A DNA stretch of 64,000 bases from Halomarina litorea (GTDB lineage: Archaea > Halobacteriota > Halobacteria > Halobacteriales > Haloarculaceae): assembly GCF_024227715.1 (NCBI RefSeq), contig NZ_CP100449.1:310001-374000 (forward strand), written 5' to 3'. Both the position numbers and the translations under genes were made by a program. Every line of letters starts with the position of its first letter. The first letter of the stretch is position 1. Positions 15,892 through 25,434 of this stretch are shown here, piece by piece. A model generated the notes under the pieces. It did no database searches and was not told the origin of the DNA. It saw nothing but the letters and a program-made list of their open reading frames with translations.

Positions 15892-17268
15892 ATGGTGAGC
15901 TACCCGGAGGGGGGAAACAAGCCGATCCTTACCCAACAGGCGAACCGGGAATCGAACGCTCGGACCTACCCTCGCCACCTTCCGCTTGCCATACGAGAGG
16001 CACAGGGCGTGACCGTGACGGACATGAACGGCGACGAGTACTACGACTGTCTCGCGGGGGCAGGGACGCTCGCTCTCGGCCACAACCATCCGCGTGTCGT
16101 CGCGGCAATCGAGCGAGTTCTCGCTGCCGACCGGCCGATGCACACGCTCGATATCTCCACGCCAGCGAAAGAGCAGTTCGTCGATTCGCTGTTCGGGAGT
16201 TTCCCCGACGCGTTCGGTGACCACGCGAAGGTCCAGTTCTGTAGCCCGGCGGGGACCGACGCCGTCGAGGCGGCACTCAAACTCGTCAAGACCGCGACCG
16301 ACAACCGGAGCGTCCTCGGGTTTCGGGGGGCGTACCACGGGATGACGAACGGCGCGCTCTCGCTGATGGGTGAGACAGACGCCAAGGAGCCGGTGCCGGG
16401 CCTGATGAGCGACGTCCACCACCTCCCGTACCCGTACGACTACCGCTGCCCCTTCGGAATCGGTGGCGATGCCGGCCACCGGGCCGCCAGTTCGTACGTG
16501 GAGAACCTGCTCGACGACACCGGAAGCGGGATCACCGACCCTGCAGGCATGATCCTCGAACCCGTACAGGGCGAAGGTGGGGCGATACCGGCCCCCGACG
16601 AGTGGCTCCACGAGATGCGGCGGATCACGCGTGAGCGGGACATCCCCTTGATCCTCGACGAGATTCAGACCGGGCTCGGTCGTACCGGCGAACTGTACGC
16701 CTTCGAACACGCCGACATCGAACCGGACGTCGTCACCCTCTCGAAGGCTATCGGCGGTGGATTGCCGCTCGCCGTGGTCGTCTACCACGAGGACCTCGAC
16801 GTCTGGGAGCCCGGCGCGCACGCGGGGACGTTCCGGGGGAACCAGCTCGCGATGGCCGCCGGCGAAGCCACTATCGACTACGTCCTCGAACACGACCTCG
16901 ACGACCACGCCACAGCCGTCGGGCACCACCTCCGTGCCCGTCTCGAAGCAACGGCCGAGCGGTTCGACGTCGTTGGCGACGTCCGTGGCCGTGGATTGAT
17001 GCTCGGCGTCGAGTTCGTCGACCCCGCGTCGGACTGGCGGGGGGCTGGTCCACACGCCCCGGGCGGTGACCTCGCCCAATCGGTGCAGGCCGAGTGCTTC
17101 GGCAGGGGACTCGTCGTCGAACTCGGTGGGCGCGACGGCGCGACCGCACGCTTCCTCCCACCGCTGATCGTCTCGGAGTCCCAGATCGACGATATCGCCG
17201 ACATCTTCGACGAGGCCGTCTCCGCGGTGGTGAACACCGATGCGACGGCTTCGGAGGTGTCGCTATGA
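15892..17268 (+). CDS. dat: L-2,4-diaminobutyrate:2-oxoglutarate aminotransferase
   Basis: The gene encodes 458 aa. This class-III PLP aminotransferase carries the PLP Lys285 in VVTLSKAIGGGLPLAV, the cofactor-binding CSPAGTDAVEAALKL, and the acidic LILDEIQTGLGRTG. It makes 2,4-diaminobutyrate from aspartate semialdehyde and glutamate, the first step to 1,3-diaminopropane for citrate-hydroxamate siderophores. It is the first gene of a six-gene operon and is preceded by a strong GGAGGTG site. It overlaps the next gene by ATGA. Gene order equals that of the bacterial rhizobactin cluster (rhbA first). Likely repressed by iron through the operators upstream. Confidence 0.9.
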   Translation: MVSYPEGGNKPILTQQANRESNARTYPRHLPLAIREAQGVTVTDMNGDEYYDCLAGAGTLALGHNHPRVVAAIERVLAADRPMHTLDISTPAKEQFVDSLFGSFPDAFGDHAKVQFCSPAGTDAVEAALKLVKTATDNRSVLGFRGAYHGMTNGALSLMGETDAKEPVPGLMSDVHHLPYPYDYRCPFGIGGDAGHRAASSYVENLLDDTGSGITDPAGMILEPVQGEGGAIPAPDEWLHEMRRITRERDIPLILDEIQTGLGRTGELYAFEHADIEPDVVTLSKAIGGGLPLAVVVYHEDLDVWEPGAHAGTFRGNQLAMAAGEATIDYVLEHDLDDHATAVGHHLRARLEATAERFDVVGDVRGRGLMLGVEFVDPASDWRGAGPHAPGGDLAQSVQAECFGRGLVVELGGRDGATARFLPPLIVSESQIDDIADIFDEAVSAVVNTDATASEVSL

Positions 17269-18752
17269 GCGCAGACGAACTGTTCGTCGGTTCCGAGCGA
17301 GGCGACACCGCCTACCGGCGGGCGATGCGCCGAGCGACCGAAGCTGTCATCGAGGAGTTCGCCGACCGGCAGACCCCCTACTCCGGCCACTCACCGGCGT
17401 CGCTCGCGTCCCGACTCGATGACCCAGTCGTCCCCGAGACCGGTGTGGGTATCGATGCGGCCATCGACGACGTGGCCGGGACAGTCCTCCCACACTCGGT
17501 CGGGACGGCAAATCCGCGATGCGCCGCTCACCTCCAGTGTCCGCCACTGGTCCCGGGACTCGCCGCGGAAGCGATGCTCACCGCCACGAACCAGTCGCTC
17601 GACTCCTTCGACCAGGCGCCGGCAGCGACGGTCCTCGAAGGGCGGGTCGTCGACGCGCTCTGTGACCTGTTCGGCCTCCCGGACGGCGCTGACGGGGTCT
17701 TCACCACGGGCGGCACCCAGTCGAACTTCCAGGCGCTGTTGCTCGCCCGCGACCGTCACTGCCACAGGGCGTTCGGTCGTGACGTTCGGGTCGATGGACT
17801 CCCCCCGGAAGCCGAGTCGCTCCGGGTCCTCTGTTCGGAGGAGGCCCACTTCACGGGGAAGCAAGCCGCCCATCACCTCGGTCTCGGCGAACGCGCCGTG
17901 GTGAGCGTCCCGACGGACGACGACCGCCGACTGGACCCTGCTGCCCTCGAGGCGACGCTCGCCGACCTCGACGCGAGGGACTGCGAGCCGTTCGCGCTCG
18001 TCGGGACGGCGGGGACCACCGACTTCGGGAGCGTCGACCCCCTGGGTGAACTCGCCGACTGCGCCGACGCTCACGACCTCTGGTTTCACGTCGACGCCGC
18101 CTACGGCGGTGCGCTCGCGCTCAGCGACGAGTACGGGGACCTGCTGTCCGGAATCGAACGGGCCGACTCGCTCGCCGTGGACTTCCACAAGCTGTTCTAC
18201 CAGCCGATCAGTTGTGGCGCGTTCCTCCTTCGCGACGGCGGAGACTTCGAGTGGATGGCGCGCAACGCCGCCTACCTCAACCCCGAAGATCACGACGACG
18301 CAGGAGTGCCGAACCTCGTCGCGAAGTCCGTCCAGACGACCCGTCGGTTCGACGCGCTCAAGCCGTACGTCACGTTCCGAGCGCTCGGCCGGGAGCGGCT
18401 GGCGTCCCTGGTGGAGTCCACGCTCGAACTGGCCGACGACGCCGCGGGCTTGCTCGCCGACAGTGCCGACTTCGAACTGCTTCAGGACCCCACGCTGAAC
18501 GCCGTCGTCTTCCGGTATCGGCCGGACGCGGACATGGCCGAAGGGACCGTGGACCGACTCAACGCCGCCGTCCGCGAGGAACTCCTCGGCGACGGCCGTG
18601 CGGTCGTCGCACGGACCGACGTGGACGGTGTGACGAGCCTGAAGTTCACGCTGTTGAACCCCACGGCGACGCTCGACGACGTAGCGGCGATGCTCGACGT
18701 CGTGCGTGAGTGTGGGCTGGCCGTGCGGACCGACTCGGGGGTCGTCGCATGA
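17265..18752 (+). CDS. ddc: L-2,4-diaminobutyrate decarboxylase
   Basis: The gene encodes 495 aa. It is a group II PLP-dependent decarboxylase with Lys309 in LAVDFHKLFYQP as the Schiff-base residue, preceded by VFTTGGTQSNFQALL and WFHVDAAYGGALAL. It converts 2,4-diaminobutyrate to 1,3-diaminopropane, the backbone amine of schizokinen and rhizobactin 1021. The start overlaps dat by ATGA, indicating translational coupling. It corresponds to rhbB, and to the gene called bdb in Haloferax work. Confidence 0.9.
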   Translation: MSADELFVGSERGDTAYRRAMRRATEAVIEEFADRQTPYSGHSPASLASRLDDPVVPETGVGIDAAIDDVAGTVLPHSVGTANPRCAAHLQCPPLVPGLAAEAMLTATNQSLDSFDQAPAATVLEGRVVDALCDLFGLPDGADGVFTTGGTQSNFQALLLARDRHCHRAFGRDVRVDGLPPEAESLRVLCSEEAHFTGKQAAHHLGLGERAVVSVPTDDDRRLDPAALEATLADLDARDCEPFALVGTAGTTDFGSVDPLGELADCADAHDLWFHVDAAYGGALALSDEYGDLLSGIERADSLAVDFHKLFYQPISCGAFLLRDGGDFEWMARNAAYLNPEDHDDAGVPNLVAKSVQTTRRFDALKPYVTFRALGRERLASLVESTLELADDAAGLLADSADFELLQDPTLNAVVFRYRPDADMAEGTVDRLNAAVREELLGDGRAVVARTDVDGVTSLKFTLLNPTATLDDVAAMLDVVRECGLAVRTDSGVVA

Positions 18753-20572
18753 GTACCGACGCCGACGCCCGGGAGCGAGCGGGGTGCGGTGCCGACGTCG
18801 ATCCGGCCGTCCGGGCCGACGAGGCGACCGTCCACGCGTTCCTCAACTGCTACCTGCGGGACGTGGCCGACTACGAGGTGCGACTCGACGCCGCCGCCGG
18901 CGTCGAGCCCGGCCCCGACGGCCTCCTCCGGACAACGCTCCCCGTACAGGGTGTCGAACTCCTGGCGCCACTGCGACACCGTTCGCCCACCGAGGGCCAC
19001 CGATTCGAGACGCCAGTTCGCTACCGTCTGCCCGGCGGGGCGGTACAGTCGGCTGATGTGGCCACCCTCGCGTCGCTCGTCGTGAAGGACCTCGCTCTCT
19101 CACGTGGCGGTGAGGCGGTACCGGACACGCTCCTCGAACGCGTCCTCCGGAGCAAGGCTACCGTCGAGCAGTTCGTCGAGGCCCGTGCGGACGACGAGGA
19201 GCACCTCTACGCCGAACAGCTGTCGTTTCGCGAGGCCGAACAGGCGCTCGTCTTCGGTCACCACAGACACCCGACCCCCAAGAGCCGTCGAGGAATCGCG
19301 ACACGCCACCGGGCGACCTACGCGCCCGAACTCCGGGGGTCGTTCCCGCTACACTACTTCCGAGCAACACCCGACCTCGTCTCACAGGACTCCGCGCTCG
19401 AGCGGAGCGCGGCGGCGTGGGTGAAAGCGGCGTTGCGCGAGGACCCGACGGTCGACGAGTCGTTCGTAGCTGACCACGTCGAGAGCGACGACGTCCTCCT
19501 GCCCGTCCACCCGTGGCAGGCGGACTACCTCCTCGATCAGGACCACGTGCAGGCACACCTCGGCGGCGGACTCGACTACCTCGGGGCCGTCGGACGGACG
19601 TTCTCCCCGACGACGTCGGTCCGCACACTCTACAGCGAGGACGCGCCGTTCATGGTGAAGTCGTCGTTGAACGTCACCATCACGAACTCCGTCCGGACGA
19701 ACAAGCGACCGGAACTCGAACGCGGGGTCGCAGTCGCGGAACTGCTCGACACCGAGTTCGGCGACGAACTTGCCGAGGCGTTTCCATCGTTCGATGTCGT
19801 CCGCGACCCGGCGTATCTCGCGCTCGACGTCGGAACCGAGCGGGAATCCGGTCTGGAGACCGTCCTCCGTGCCAACCCCTTCCGTGGCGAAGATGCGACC
19901 AACGCGACACCAGTGGTGTCGCTCTGTCAGGACGCCATTCGAGGTCGCTCACGACTCGGTCGAATCGTTGTGTCCATCGCCGAACGAGAGGGACGGGATG
20001 CGGCGGCAGTCAGTGAGGACTGGTTCCGGCAGTACCTCGCAATCGGCATCCGACCGGTGTTGTGGCTCTACCTCGTCGGCGGCGTCGGCGTCGAAGCCCA
20101 TCAGCAGAACTCGGTGCTCGTCCTCGACGACGGCTACCCGAGCGAGTTCTACTATCGCGACAACCAGGGGTTCTACCTCCCCGAATCGCAGTCCGAGCGC
20201 GTCGACGACTACCTGCCGGGCGTCGGAGAGCGTGCGGACACGGTCTGTGCGGACGCGCTCGCCGACGAACGGCTCCGCTACTACGTCGTCCTCAACAACG
20301 CGCTGGACGTGGTCAACGCGTTCGGATGCGCGGACCTCGCGGACGAACGCCGACTGCTCGACGTCCTCCGCGAGGAACTGGAGGCCATCCGCGAGGGGTA
20401 CGACCGCCCCTCGTCGTCGCTGCTGGATACGCTCCTCACCGAGGAGACCGTCCCGTGCAAGAGCAACCTGCTGACCCGGTTTCGCGGACTCGACGAACTG
20501 GAGAACGACCTCGAGAACCAGTCCGTCTACACTGACGTCGAGAATCCAATTGTCACCGAGGTGGACCCATGA
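18749..20572 (+). CDS. iucA: IucA-type NIS siderophore synthetase
   Basis: The gene encodes 607 aa. NIS synthetase motifs: LLPVHPWQADYLL, TFSPTTSVRTLYS, KSSLNVTITNSVRTNK and the C-terminal EAHQQNSVLVLDDG that contacts ATP and citrate in this family. IucA-type enzymes (type A) attach the first hydroxamate arm to a prochiral carboxyl of citrate with ATP. Start overlaps ddc by ATGA and its end overlaps the next gene by 4 nt. The ferric-iron-binding product would be released outside. No transporter gene follows in this operon. Confidence 0.9.
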   Translation: MSTDADARERAGCGADVDPAVRADEATVHAFLNCYLRDVADYEVRLDAAAGVEPGPDGLLRTTLPVQGVELLAPLRHRSPTEGHRFETPVRYRLPGGAVQSADVATLASLVVKDLALSRGGEAVPDTLLERVLRSKATVEQFVEARADDEEHLYAEQLSFREAEQALVFGHHRHPTPKSRRGIATRHRATYAPELRGSFPLHYFRATPDLVSQDSALERSAAAWVKAALREDPTVDESFVADHVESDDVLLPVHPWQADYLLDQDHVQAHLGGGLDYLGAVGRTFSPTTSVRTLYSEDAPFMVKSSLNVTITNSVRTNKRPELERGVAVAELLDTEFGDELAEAFPSFDVVRDPAYLALDVGTERESGLETVLRANPFRGEDATNATPVVSLCQDAIRGRSRLGRIVVSIAEREGRDAAAVSEDWFRQYLAIGIRPVLWLYLVGGVGVEAHQQNSVLVLDDGYPSEFYYRDNQGFYLPESQSERVDDYLPGVGERADTVCADALADERLRYYVVLNNALDVVNAFGCADLADERRLLDVLREELEAIREGYDRPSSSLLDTLLTEETVPCKSNLLTRFRGLDELENDLENQSVYTDVENPIVTEVDP

Positions 20573-21207
20573 CGGGACCTGACGCGACTATCGCACGCGA
20601 GTACGACTACCAGACGTTCGACCGGCGCATCGACCGCACGATATCGCTCCGCCAGGCGTCGATGGAACGCGACCTCGGTCGACTCCATCGGTGGCTCGGC
20701 AGCGATCACGTCGAACCCTACTGGCAACTCGACCTGCCACTGCCCGCGTTCAGGGCGGCTCTCCGCGACAAACTCGCGGACGACCACCTGACCCCCTACG
20801 TCGGCTGTCTCGACCACGTCCCGATGAGCTACTGGGAGTGCTACTGGGCGGCCGAAGACGACCTCGCGAACCACTACGACGCCGACCCGAACGACCAGGG
20901 CGTCCACCTGCTCATCGGACCCGAGGAGTACCTCGGGCACGGCTACGCGCGTCCCCTGTTGTGCGCCGTCGTCGCCATGCAGTTCCGTTCCCCCGGAACC
21001 GACCGGGTGGTCGCAGAGCCAGACACCCGGAACGAGCGGGCCATCCGCGTCTTCGAAGAGGGTGGCTTCGAGCCCCGTGAGGAGTTCCACTTCGAGGAGG
21101 CCGGGAAGGACGCCCTGTTGATGGTCTGTGAACGCGAGCGCTTCGAGTCGGCCGTCCTCGCCGATGGGGCTGCCGCGCCTTCGCTGGGGGTGAGCGACGA
21201 TGACTGA
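20569..21207 (+). CDS. iucB: IucB/RhbD-type GNAT N-acyltransferase
   Basis: The gene encodes 212 aa. It shows the siderophore acetyltransferase form of the GNAT fold: LPLPAFRAALRDKL, VPMSYWECYW, then HLLIGPEEYLGHGYARPLL for acetyl-CoA binding and VAEPDTRNERAIRVFEEGGF. In the pathway it acetylates the N-hydroxylated diaminopropane made by the next gene product. It overlaps iucA by 4 nt and iucD by 8 nt, so all three are likely translated together. Confidence 0.88.
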   Translation: MTGPDATIAREYDYQTFDRRIDRTISLRQASMERDLGRLHRWLGSDHVEPYWQLDLPLPAFRAALRDKLADDHLTPYVGCLDHVPMSYWECYWAAEDDLANHYDADPNDQGVHLLIGPEEYLGHGYARPLLCAVVAMQFRSPGTDRVVAEPDTRNERAIRVFEEGGFEPREEFHFEEAGKDALLMVCERERFESAVLADGAAAPSLGVSDDD

Positions 21208-22573
21208 CGACCACGTGTACGACGTTGTCGGTATCGGCGTCGGTCCGTTCAACCTCGGGCTCGCGGCGATGCTCGACTCGGTCGAGGAGGACGTCGACGC
21301 CGCATTCCTCGAACGTGACGCCGAGTTCCAGTGGCACGAGGGGATGCTCCTCGACGGGACGACCCTCGAAGTCCCGTTCCTCGCGGACCTCGTGACGCTC
21401 GCGGACCCGACCAGCGAGTACAGCTACCTCAACTACCTGCGTGAGACGGGCCGGATCTACGAGTTCTACTTCTACGAGACGTTCCAGATCCCGCGCCGGG
21501 AGTACAACGACTACCTGCGGTGGGTCGTCGAGCGACTCGACACCTGCCAGTTCGGCCGTGAAGTGACCGACGTCCGCTGGGACAACCGGGGGGCACACTA
21601 CGTCGTCACCGCGCGCGATCCCGGAACTGGTGAGGAGTTCGACTACCGCGCCGAGAACCTCGCGCTCGGAATCGGCTCCGTCCCGCACGTCCCCGAGGCG
21701 TTCCGAGGACATCCAGAAGACGACGTCTTTCACACGGCCCGGTACCGACACAACCGCGAGCGGGTGCTGGGGGCGGACAGGGTAACGGTCGTCGGGTCCG
21801 GGCAGAGTGCCGCCGAGGTGTTCCACGACCTGCTGAGCCGTCAGTCGGACTGCGAGTACCGTCTCGACTGGCTGACGCGCTCGGAGGGGTTCTTCCCGAT
21901 GGAGTACTCGAAGCTCGGCCTCCAGCACTTCTCCCCCGAGTACGAGCAGTACGTCTACGACCTCCCACAACCCGTCAAGGACGACTGCATCCCGGACCAG
22001 GACCTGCTGTACAAGGGCGTCGACCCCGACACGAGCGCCGAGATATACGACCTGCTCTACCGCCGCTCCATCGGCGGCCGAGAGCCCGACGTCGGGCTCT
22101 TCGCGATGACGGAACTCCGGGATATCGAACCCGTCGGCGACGCGTACGCCCTCGACTGCCACCAGTGGCAAGCCGAGGAGTCGTTCGTTCACGAGAGCGA
22201 TGTCGTCGTCCTCGGGACCGGATACGAACGCCCCATCCCGGGCTTCCTCGAACCGCTCGAGGACGCCATCGGGTGGGACGAGAGGGGTCGGTTCGGGGTG
22301 ACGAGGGACCACCGCCTCGAGATCGCCCTCCCGGGGGACGTCTTCCTCCAGAACGCCGAACTGCACACCCACGGAGTCGGGGTTCCCGACCTGGGCCTCG
22401 GATGCTACCGGAACACACAGTTCGTCAATCGCCTCGTCGGCCGCAGCGCCTACCCGGAGGACGTCGACACCGTCTTTCAGGACTTCTCGGTCGAGCGATT
22501 CGTCGAACGCGCACCGAACGCTTCCCCACGCGACAGGAGCGAGACCACCGGTACGCCGACACAGGACGACTGA
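21200..22573 (+). CDS. iucD: IucD/RhbE-type N-monooxygenase
   Basis: The gene encodes 457 aa. It has the FAD motif VVGIGVGPFNLGLAAML near the N-terminus and an NADPH motif VTVVGSGQSAAEVFHDLL in the middle. A third conserved segment ATGY-like VVLGTGYERPIPGFLE lies near residue 335. Enzymes of this family N-hydroxylate lysine, ornithine or, in this context, 1,3-diaminopropane using FAD, NADPH and oxygen. Start is within the end of iucB (8-nt overlap). Confidence 0.9.
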   Translation: MTDDHVYDVVGIGVGPFNLGLAAMLDSVEEDVDAAFLERDAEFQWHEGMLLDGTTLEVPFLADLVTLADPTSEYSYLNYLRETGRIYEFYFYETFQIPRREYNDYLRWVVERLDTCQFGREVTDVRWDNRGAHYVVTARDPGTGEEFDYRAENLALGIGSVPHVPEAFRGHPEDDVFHTARYRHNRERVLGADRVTVVGSGQSAAEVFHDLLSRQSDCEYRLDWLTRSEGFFPMEYSKLGLQHFSPEYEQYVYDLPQPVKDDCIPDQDLLYKGVDPDTSAEIYDLLYRRSIGGREPDVGLFAMTELRDIEPVGDAYALDCHQWQAEESFVHESDVVVLGTGYERPIPGFLEPLEDAIGWDERGRFGVTRDHRLEIALPGDVFLQNAELHTHGVGVPDLGLGCYRNTQFVNRLVGRSAYPEDVDTVFQDFSVERFVERAPNASPRDRSETTGTPTQDD

Positions 22574-22575
22574 CG

Positions 22576-24414
22576 ATGGACCCGAACGACACCACGCGAC
22601 GGGACGCACTGGACGCCGAACACTGGGAGACGGTCGAACGCCGTCTCCTGACGAAGGTGGTCGAGGAGTTCTCCTACGAGGAGATTCTCACCCCGCGGGA
22701 GGTCGCCGCAGGCGACGACCGCTCGGCCTATCGATTCGACCTCGGCGAGACCGGGTATCGCTTCGAGGCGACCGAGCGACTGATGGACAGCCTCCACGTC
22801 TACGGGGAAACCATCGAACGTCGGGCGGGCGGTGGGTGGGAGCCGTTGAGCGACCCGCTCCGGTTGCTGCGTGACCTCGGTGAGACGACGGACCTCGATG
22901 GACTCACCGAGGGGAACCTCGTCCGGGAGTACAAGCGGACGCTACTCGCCGACGCCCACATCGAGGCACGCAGGCAGGACCGGGACGGGTTCGACCCGAC
23001 GACCCTCGGCTATGCCGCCCTCGAAGGTGAGATGAGCGGACATCCATGGATCACCTACAACAAGGGTCGACTCGGCTGGGGGTACGACGACTACAGGGCG
23101 TACGCCCCCGAACAGCGGGAGTCAGTGAGGCTCTCGTGGGCCGCAGTCAGCAAGGAGCGAGCTGAGTTCGCCAGCACCGATGACGTCACCCACGACTCGC
23201 TCGTTCGGTGCGAACTCGGCGAGCACTACGACGTGTTCCGCGACCGCCTCGCCGCGCAGGGACTCGATCCGGACGGGTACTACTTCCTCCCGGTCCACGA
23301 CTGGCAGTGGGAGAACAGTATCGTCCCGCTGTTCCCCGGTGACATCGCCGCCGCCGACATCGTCCCGCTGGGCGAGGGCCCCGACGAGTACCTCCCGCAG
23401 CAGTCCGTCCGGACGTTCGTCAACGTCGACGACGCGGAGAAGCACCACGTGAAGGTCCCGATGCGCATCCTCAACACGCTCGTCTGGCGGGGTCTCCCCG
23501 GCGAGCGAACGGAACTCGCGCCGACCGTCACGGAGTACATCCGGGGCATCTACGAGGACGACGAGTTCCTCCAGCGCGAGGGACTGATCCTTCCCGGTGA
23601 AATCGCGGGCGTCAACTACGACCACGGGGACTTCACCGATATCGACGGCTCGCCCTATCAGTACCACGAGCTACTGGGCGCGGTCTGGCGCGAGTCCATC
23701 TACACGTTCCTCGACGACGACGAGCGGGCGGTTACACTCTCCGCGCTGATGCACGTCGACGGCGAGGGGGTGCCATACCTCTCACGGCTCGTCGAGCGGT
23801 CGAGACTCACGCTCGACGAGTGGCTGGCGGAGTTCTTCGACACCCTGTTGCCGCCGCTCTTGCACTTCCTCTATCGCTACGGGACGGTGTTCTCGCCGCA
23901 CGGCCAGAACACCATCCTCGTCGTGGAGGACGGGATTCCGGTGCGACTCGCCGTGAAGGACTTCGTCGACGACGTGAACGTGAGCGACCGACCGCTCCCG
24001 GAACTCGAATCGCTCCCCGACGAGATGCACGACGTACTGCGGAAGGAGCCACCGGAAGGACTCTGTCAGTTCGTCTTCTGTGGGCTGTTCGTCTGCGTCC
24101 TTCGGTACGTCGCGGACGTCCTCGAAACCCACGAGGGGTACGCCGAAGAGCGCTTCTGGACACACGCCCGCGAGACGATTCTCGGCTACCAGAGCCGGTT
24201 CCCGGAACTCGAAGAGCGTTTCGAGCTGTTCGACCTGCTCAAGCCGGAGTTCACGAAACTCACCCTCAACCGGAACCGCATCTTCGACACCGGATACGAC
24301 GATGCGCCCCACCGCCCACACGCGTCCGAACACGGCACCGTGACGAACGCCCTCCACGAGGTCGGAGGGCAGTCCGCCGACGTGACGAACACGTCGGGGA
24401 CGGGAGACGACTGA
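22576..24414 (+). CDS. iucC: IucC-type NIS siderophore synthetase
   Basis: The gene encodes 612 aa from ATG 22576, 2 nt after iucD stops. Motifs: SGHPWITYNKGRLGW, LPVHDWQWENSIVP, KVPMRILNTLVWRGLP and FSPHGQNTILVVEDG. It is type C, which adds the second hydroxamate arm to the citrate mono-amide to complete the siderophore. The open frame begins 400 nt earlier inside iucD, but this is a GC-rich shadow. It closes a six-gene operon with no gap over 2 nt between genes. Confidence 0.9.
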   Translation: MDPNDTTRRDALDAEHWETVERRLLTKVVEEFSYEEILTPREVAAGDDRSAYRFDLGETGYRFEATERLMDSLHVYGETIERRAGGGWEPLSDPLRLLRDLGETTDLDGLTEGNLVREYKRTLLADAHIEARRQDRDGFDPTTLGYAALEGEMSGHPWITYNKGRLGWGYDDYRAYAPEQRESVRLSWAAVSKERAEFASTDDVTHDSLVRCELGEHYDVFRDRLAAQGLDPDGYYFLPVHDWQWENSIVPLFPGDIAAADIVPLGEGPDEYLPQQSVRTFVNVDDAEKHHVKVPMRILNTLVWRGLPGERTELAPTVTEYIRGIYEDDEFLQREGLILPGEIAGVNYDHGDFTDIDGSPYQYHELLGAVWRESIYTFLDDDERAVTLSALMHVDGEGVPYLSRLVERSRLTLDEWLAEFFDTLLPPLLHFLYRYGTVFSPHGQNTILVVEDGIPVRLAVKDFVDDVNVSDRPLPELESLPDEMHDVLRKEPPEGLCQFVFCGLFVCVLRYVADVLETHEGYAEERFWTHARETILGYQSRFPELEERFELFDLLKPEFTKLTLNRNRIFDTGYDDAPHRPHASEHGTVTNALHEVGGQSADVTNTSGTGDD

Positions 24415-24471
24415 GCGCGGACGAGCCGTAGCCGCTCTGTGTGTCCGGCGGTCTGCCGGATACGTCCCTCG

Positions 24472-24819
24472 CTACTCCTCGCGGTCGGTCCAGAAGTCGA
24501 AGCTCCGCCCCGGGGCGAACACGTCCAGTCCGACGGCCGGGGCCTCGCCAGCGTTCTCGACGCGGTGGGACTCCCACGCGTCCAGCCAGACGGAGTCGTA
24601 CTGTTCGAGGACGACGGTGTCGTCCTCGGTGTGGACGGTCAGTTCGCCGGCGAGGCAGAGACAGACCTGCTCGTTCTCGTGGTCGTGCATCGGGGAGGTG
24701 TGCCCCGGCGGTTTCTCGAAGTACTCGAAGGTGAAGCGGTCGCTGCCCGCGAGCGACACGCGCCGCCAGCCCTCGTCGGGTTCGTAGGTCGCTGCCGCCT
24801 CGAAGTCGACGGGTTCCAT
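24472..24819 (-). CDS. Cupin domain protein
   Basis: The gene encodes 115 aa from ATG 24819 (MEPVDFEAAATYEPDEG). The metal-binding cupin pattern is clear: GHTSPMHDHENEQVCLCLAGE for motif 1 (His, His, Glu) and WLDAWESHRVENAG for motif 2 (His). It is a single-domain cupin, probably cytoplasmic. It lies on the opposite strand 57 bp after the siderophore operon, so no functional link is implied. Substrate unknown. Confidence 0.85.
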   Translation of the reverse strand: MEPVDFEAAATYEPDEGWRRVSLAGSDRFTFEYFEKPPGHTSPMHDHENEQVCLCLAGELTVHTEDDTVVLEQYDSVWLDAWESHRVENAGEAPAVGLDVFAPGRSFDFWTDREE

Positions 24820-24893
24820 GGCCGGTTCGCGCCGGGCGCTCGCATCAGTATTGTGGTCGGAACGGTCGGGAGGACGGGAGCGCGCCGCCCGTC

Positions 24894-25285
24894 TCACGCC
24901 CCGGCGGGTTCCCGTGGTGCGGTCAACTGCGCCGTCAGGTCCAGCGTCGACACGATGCCGACGACCACCCGTCCCTCGACGACGGGAACGTGGTGGGCGA
25001 GGTGGTCGACCATCGTCGCCGCGACGTCCTCGACGGGCGTGTCGCGCGTCGTCGTCAGCACGTCCGTCTGCATGAACTCCGCGACGGTCGCGTCCGGCGA
25101 CAGGGTCCCGTCCCCGACGCGCGAACGACGTTTGTCGCCGTGAGGAGCCCCGCGATGTGGCCCCGGCCATCGAGGACGACCACCGCGCCGAGGTCCTCTC
25201 CGACGAGTTTCGCCGCGGCGCCGCGGACCGGGGTGTCCGGAACGACGGTCTTCGCGGGGGACCCGGCGTCCACGTCCACCTTCAC
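24894..25285 (-). pseudogene. Frameshifted two-CBS-domain protein
   Basis: From a GTG at 25285 the minus strand encodes VKVDVDAGSPAKTV, GEDLGAVVVLDGRGHIAG and LLTATNVVRAS, a full first CBS repeat. Beyond about 25115 the frame changes. The other frame then continues DGTLSPDATVAEFMQTDV and HHVPVVEGRVVVGIVST, a second CBS repeat, with a stop at 24896-24894. A single one-base shift in a GC-run (CCCCG around 25111-25116) explains it. The cause may be a real mutation or a sequencing error. CBS pairs usually bind adenine nucleotides. Confidence 0.8.
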
Positions 25286-25434
25286 CGACGCGGTCGTACT
25301 CGTCAGTCGCGGATTCGACCAGCTACCGTCGCCACCACTGTGGGTGGCAACTCGTCGAAGTGCCCAACGAATCAAAAACCGTGAAAACGACAGAGATATC
25401 CATTCACAGCACCAACTGGGAGGGATTAACGCCC

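Noticed and set aside
15708-16220. 170-codon open frame beginning before the siderophore operon
   Set aside because: It passes through the iron boxes and overlaps the dat gene in another frame. Its product has no motif.
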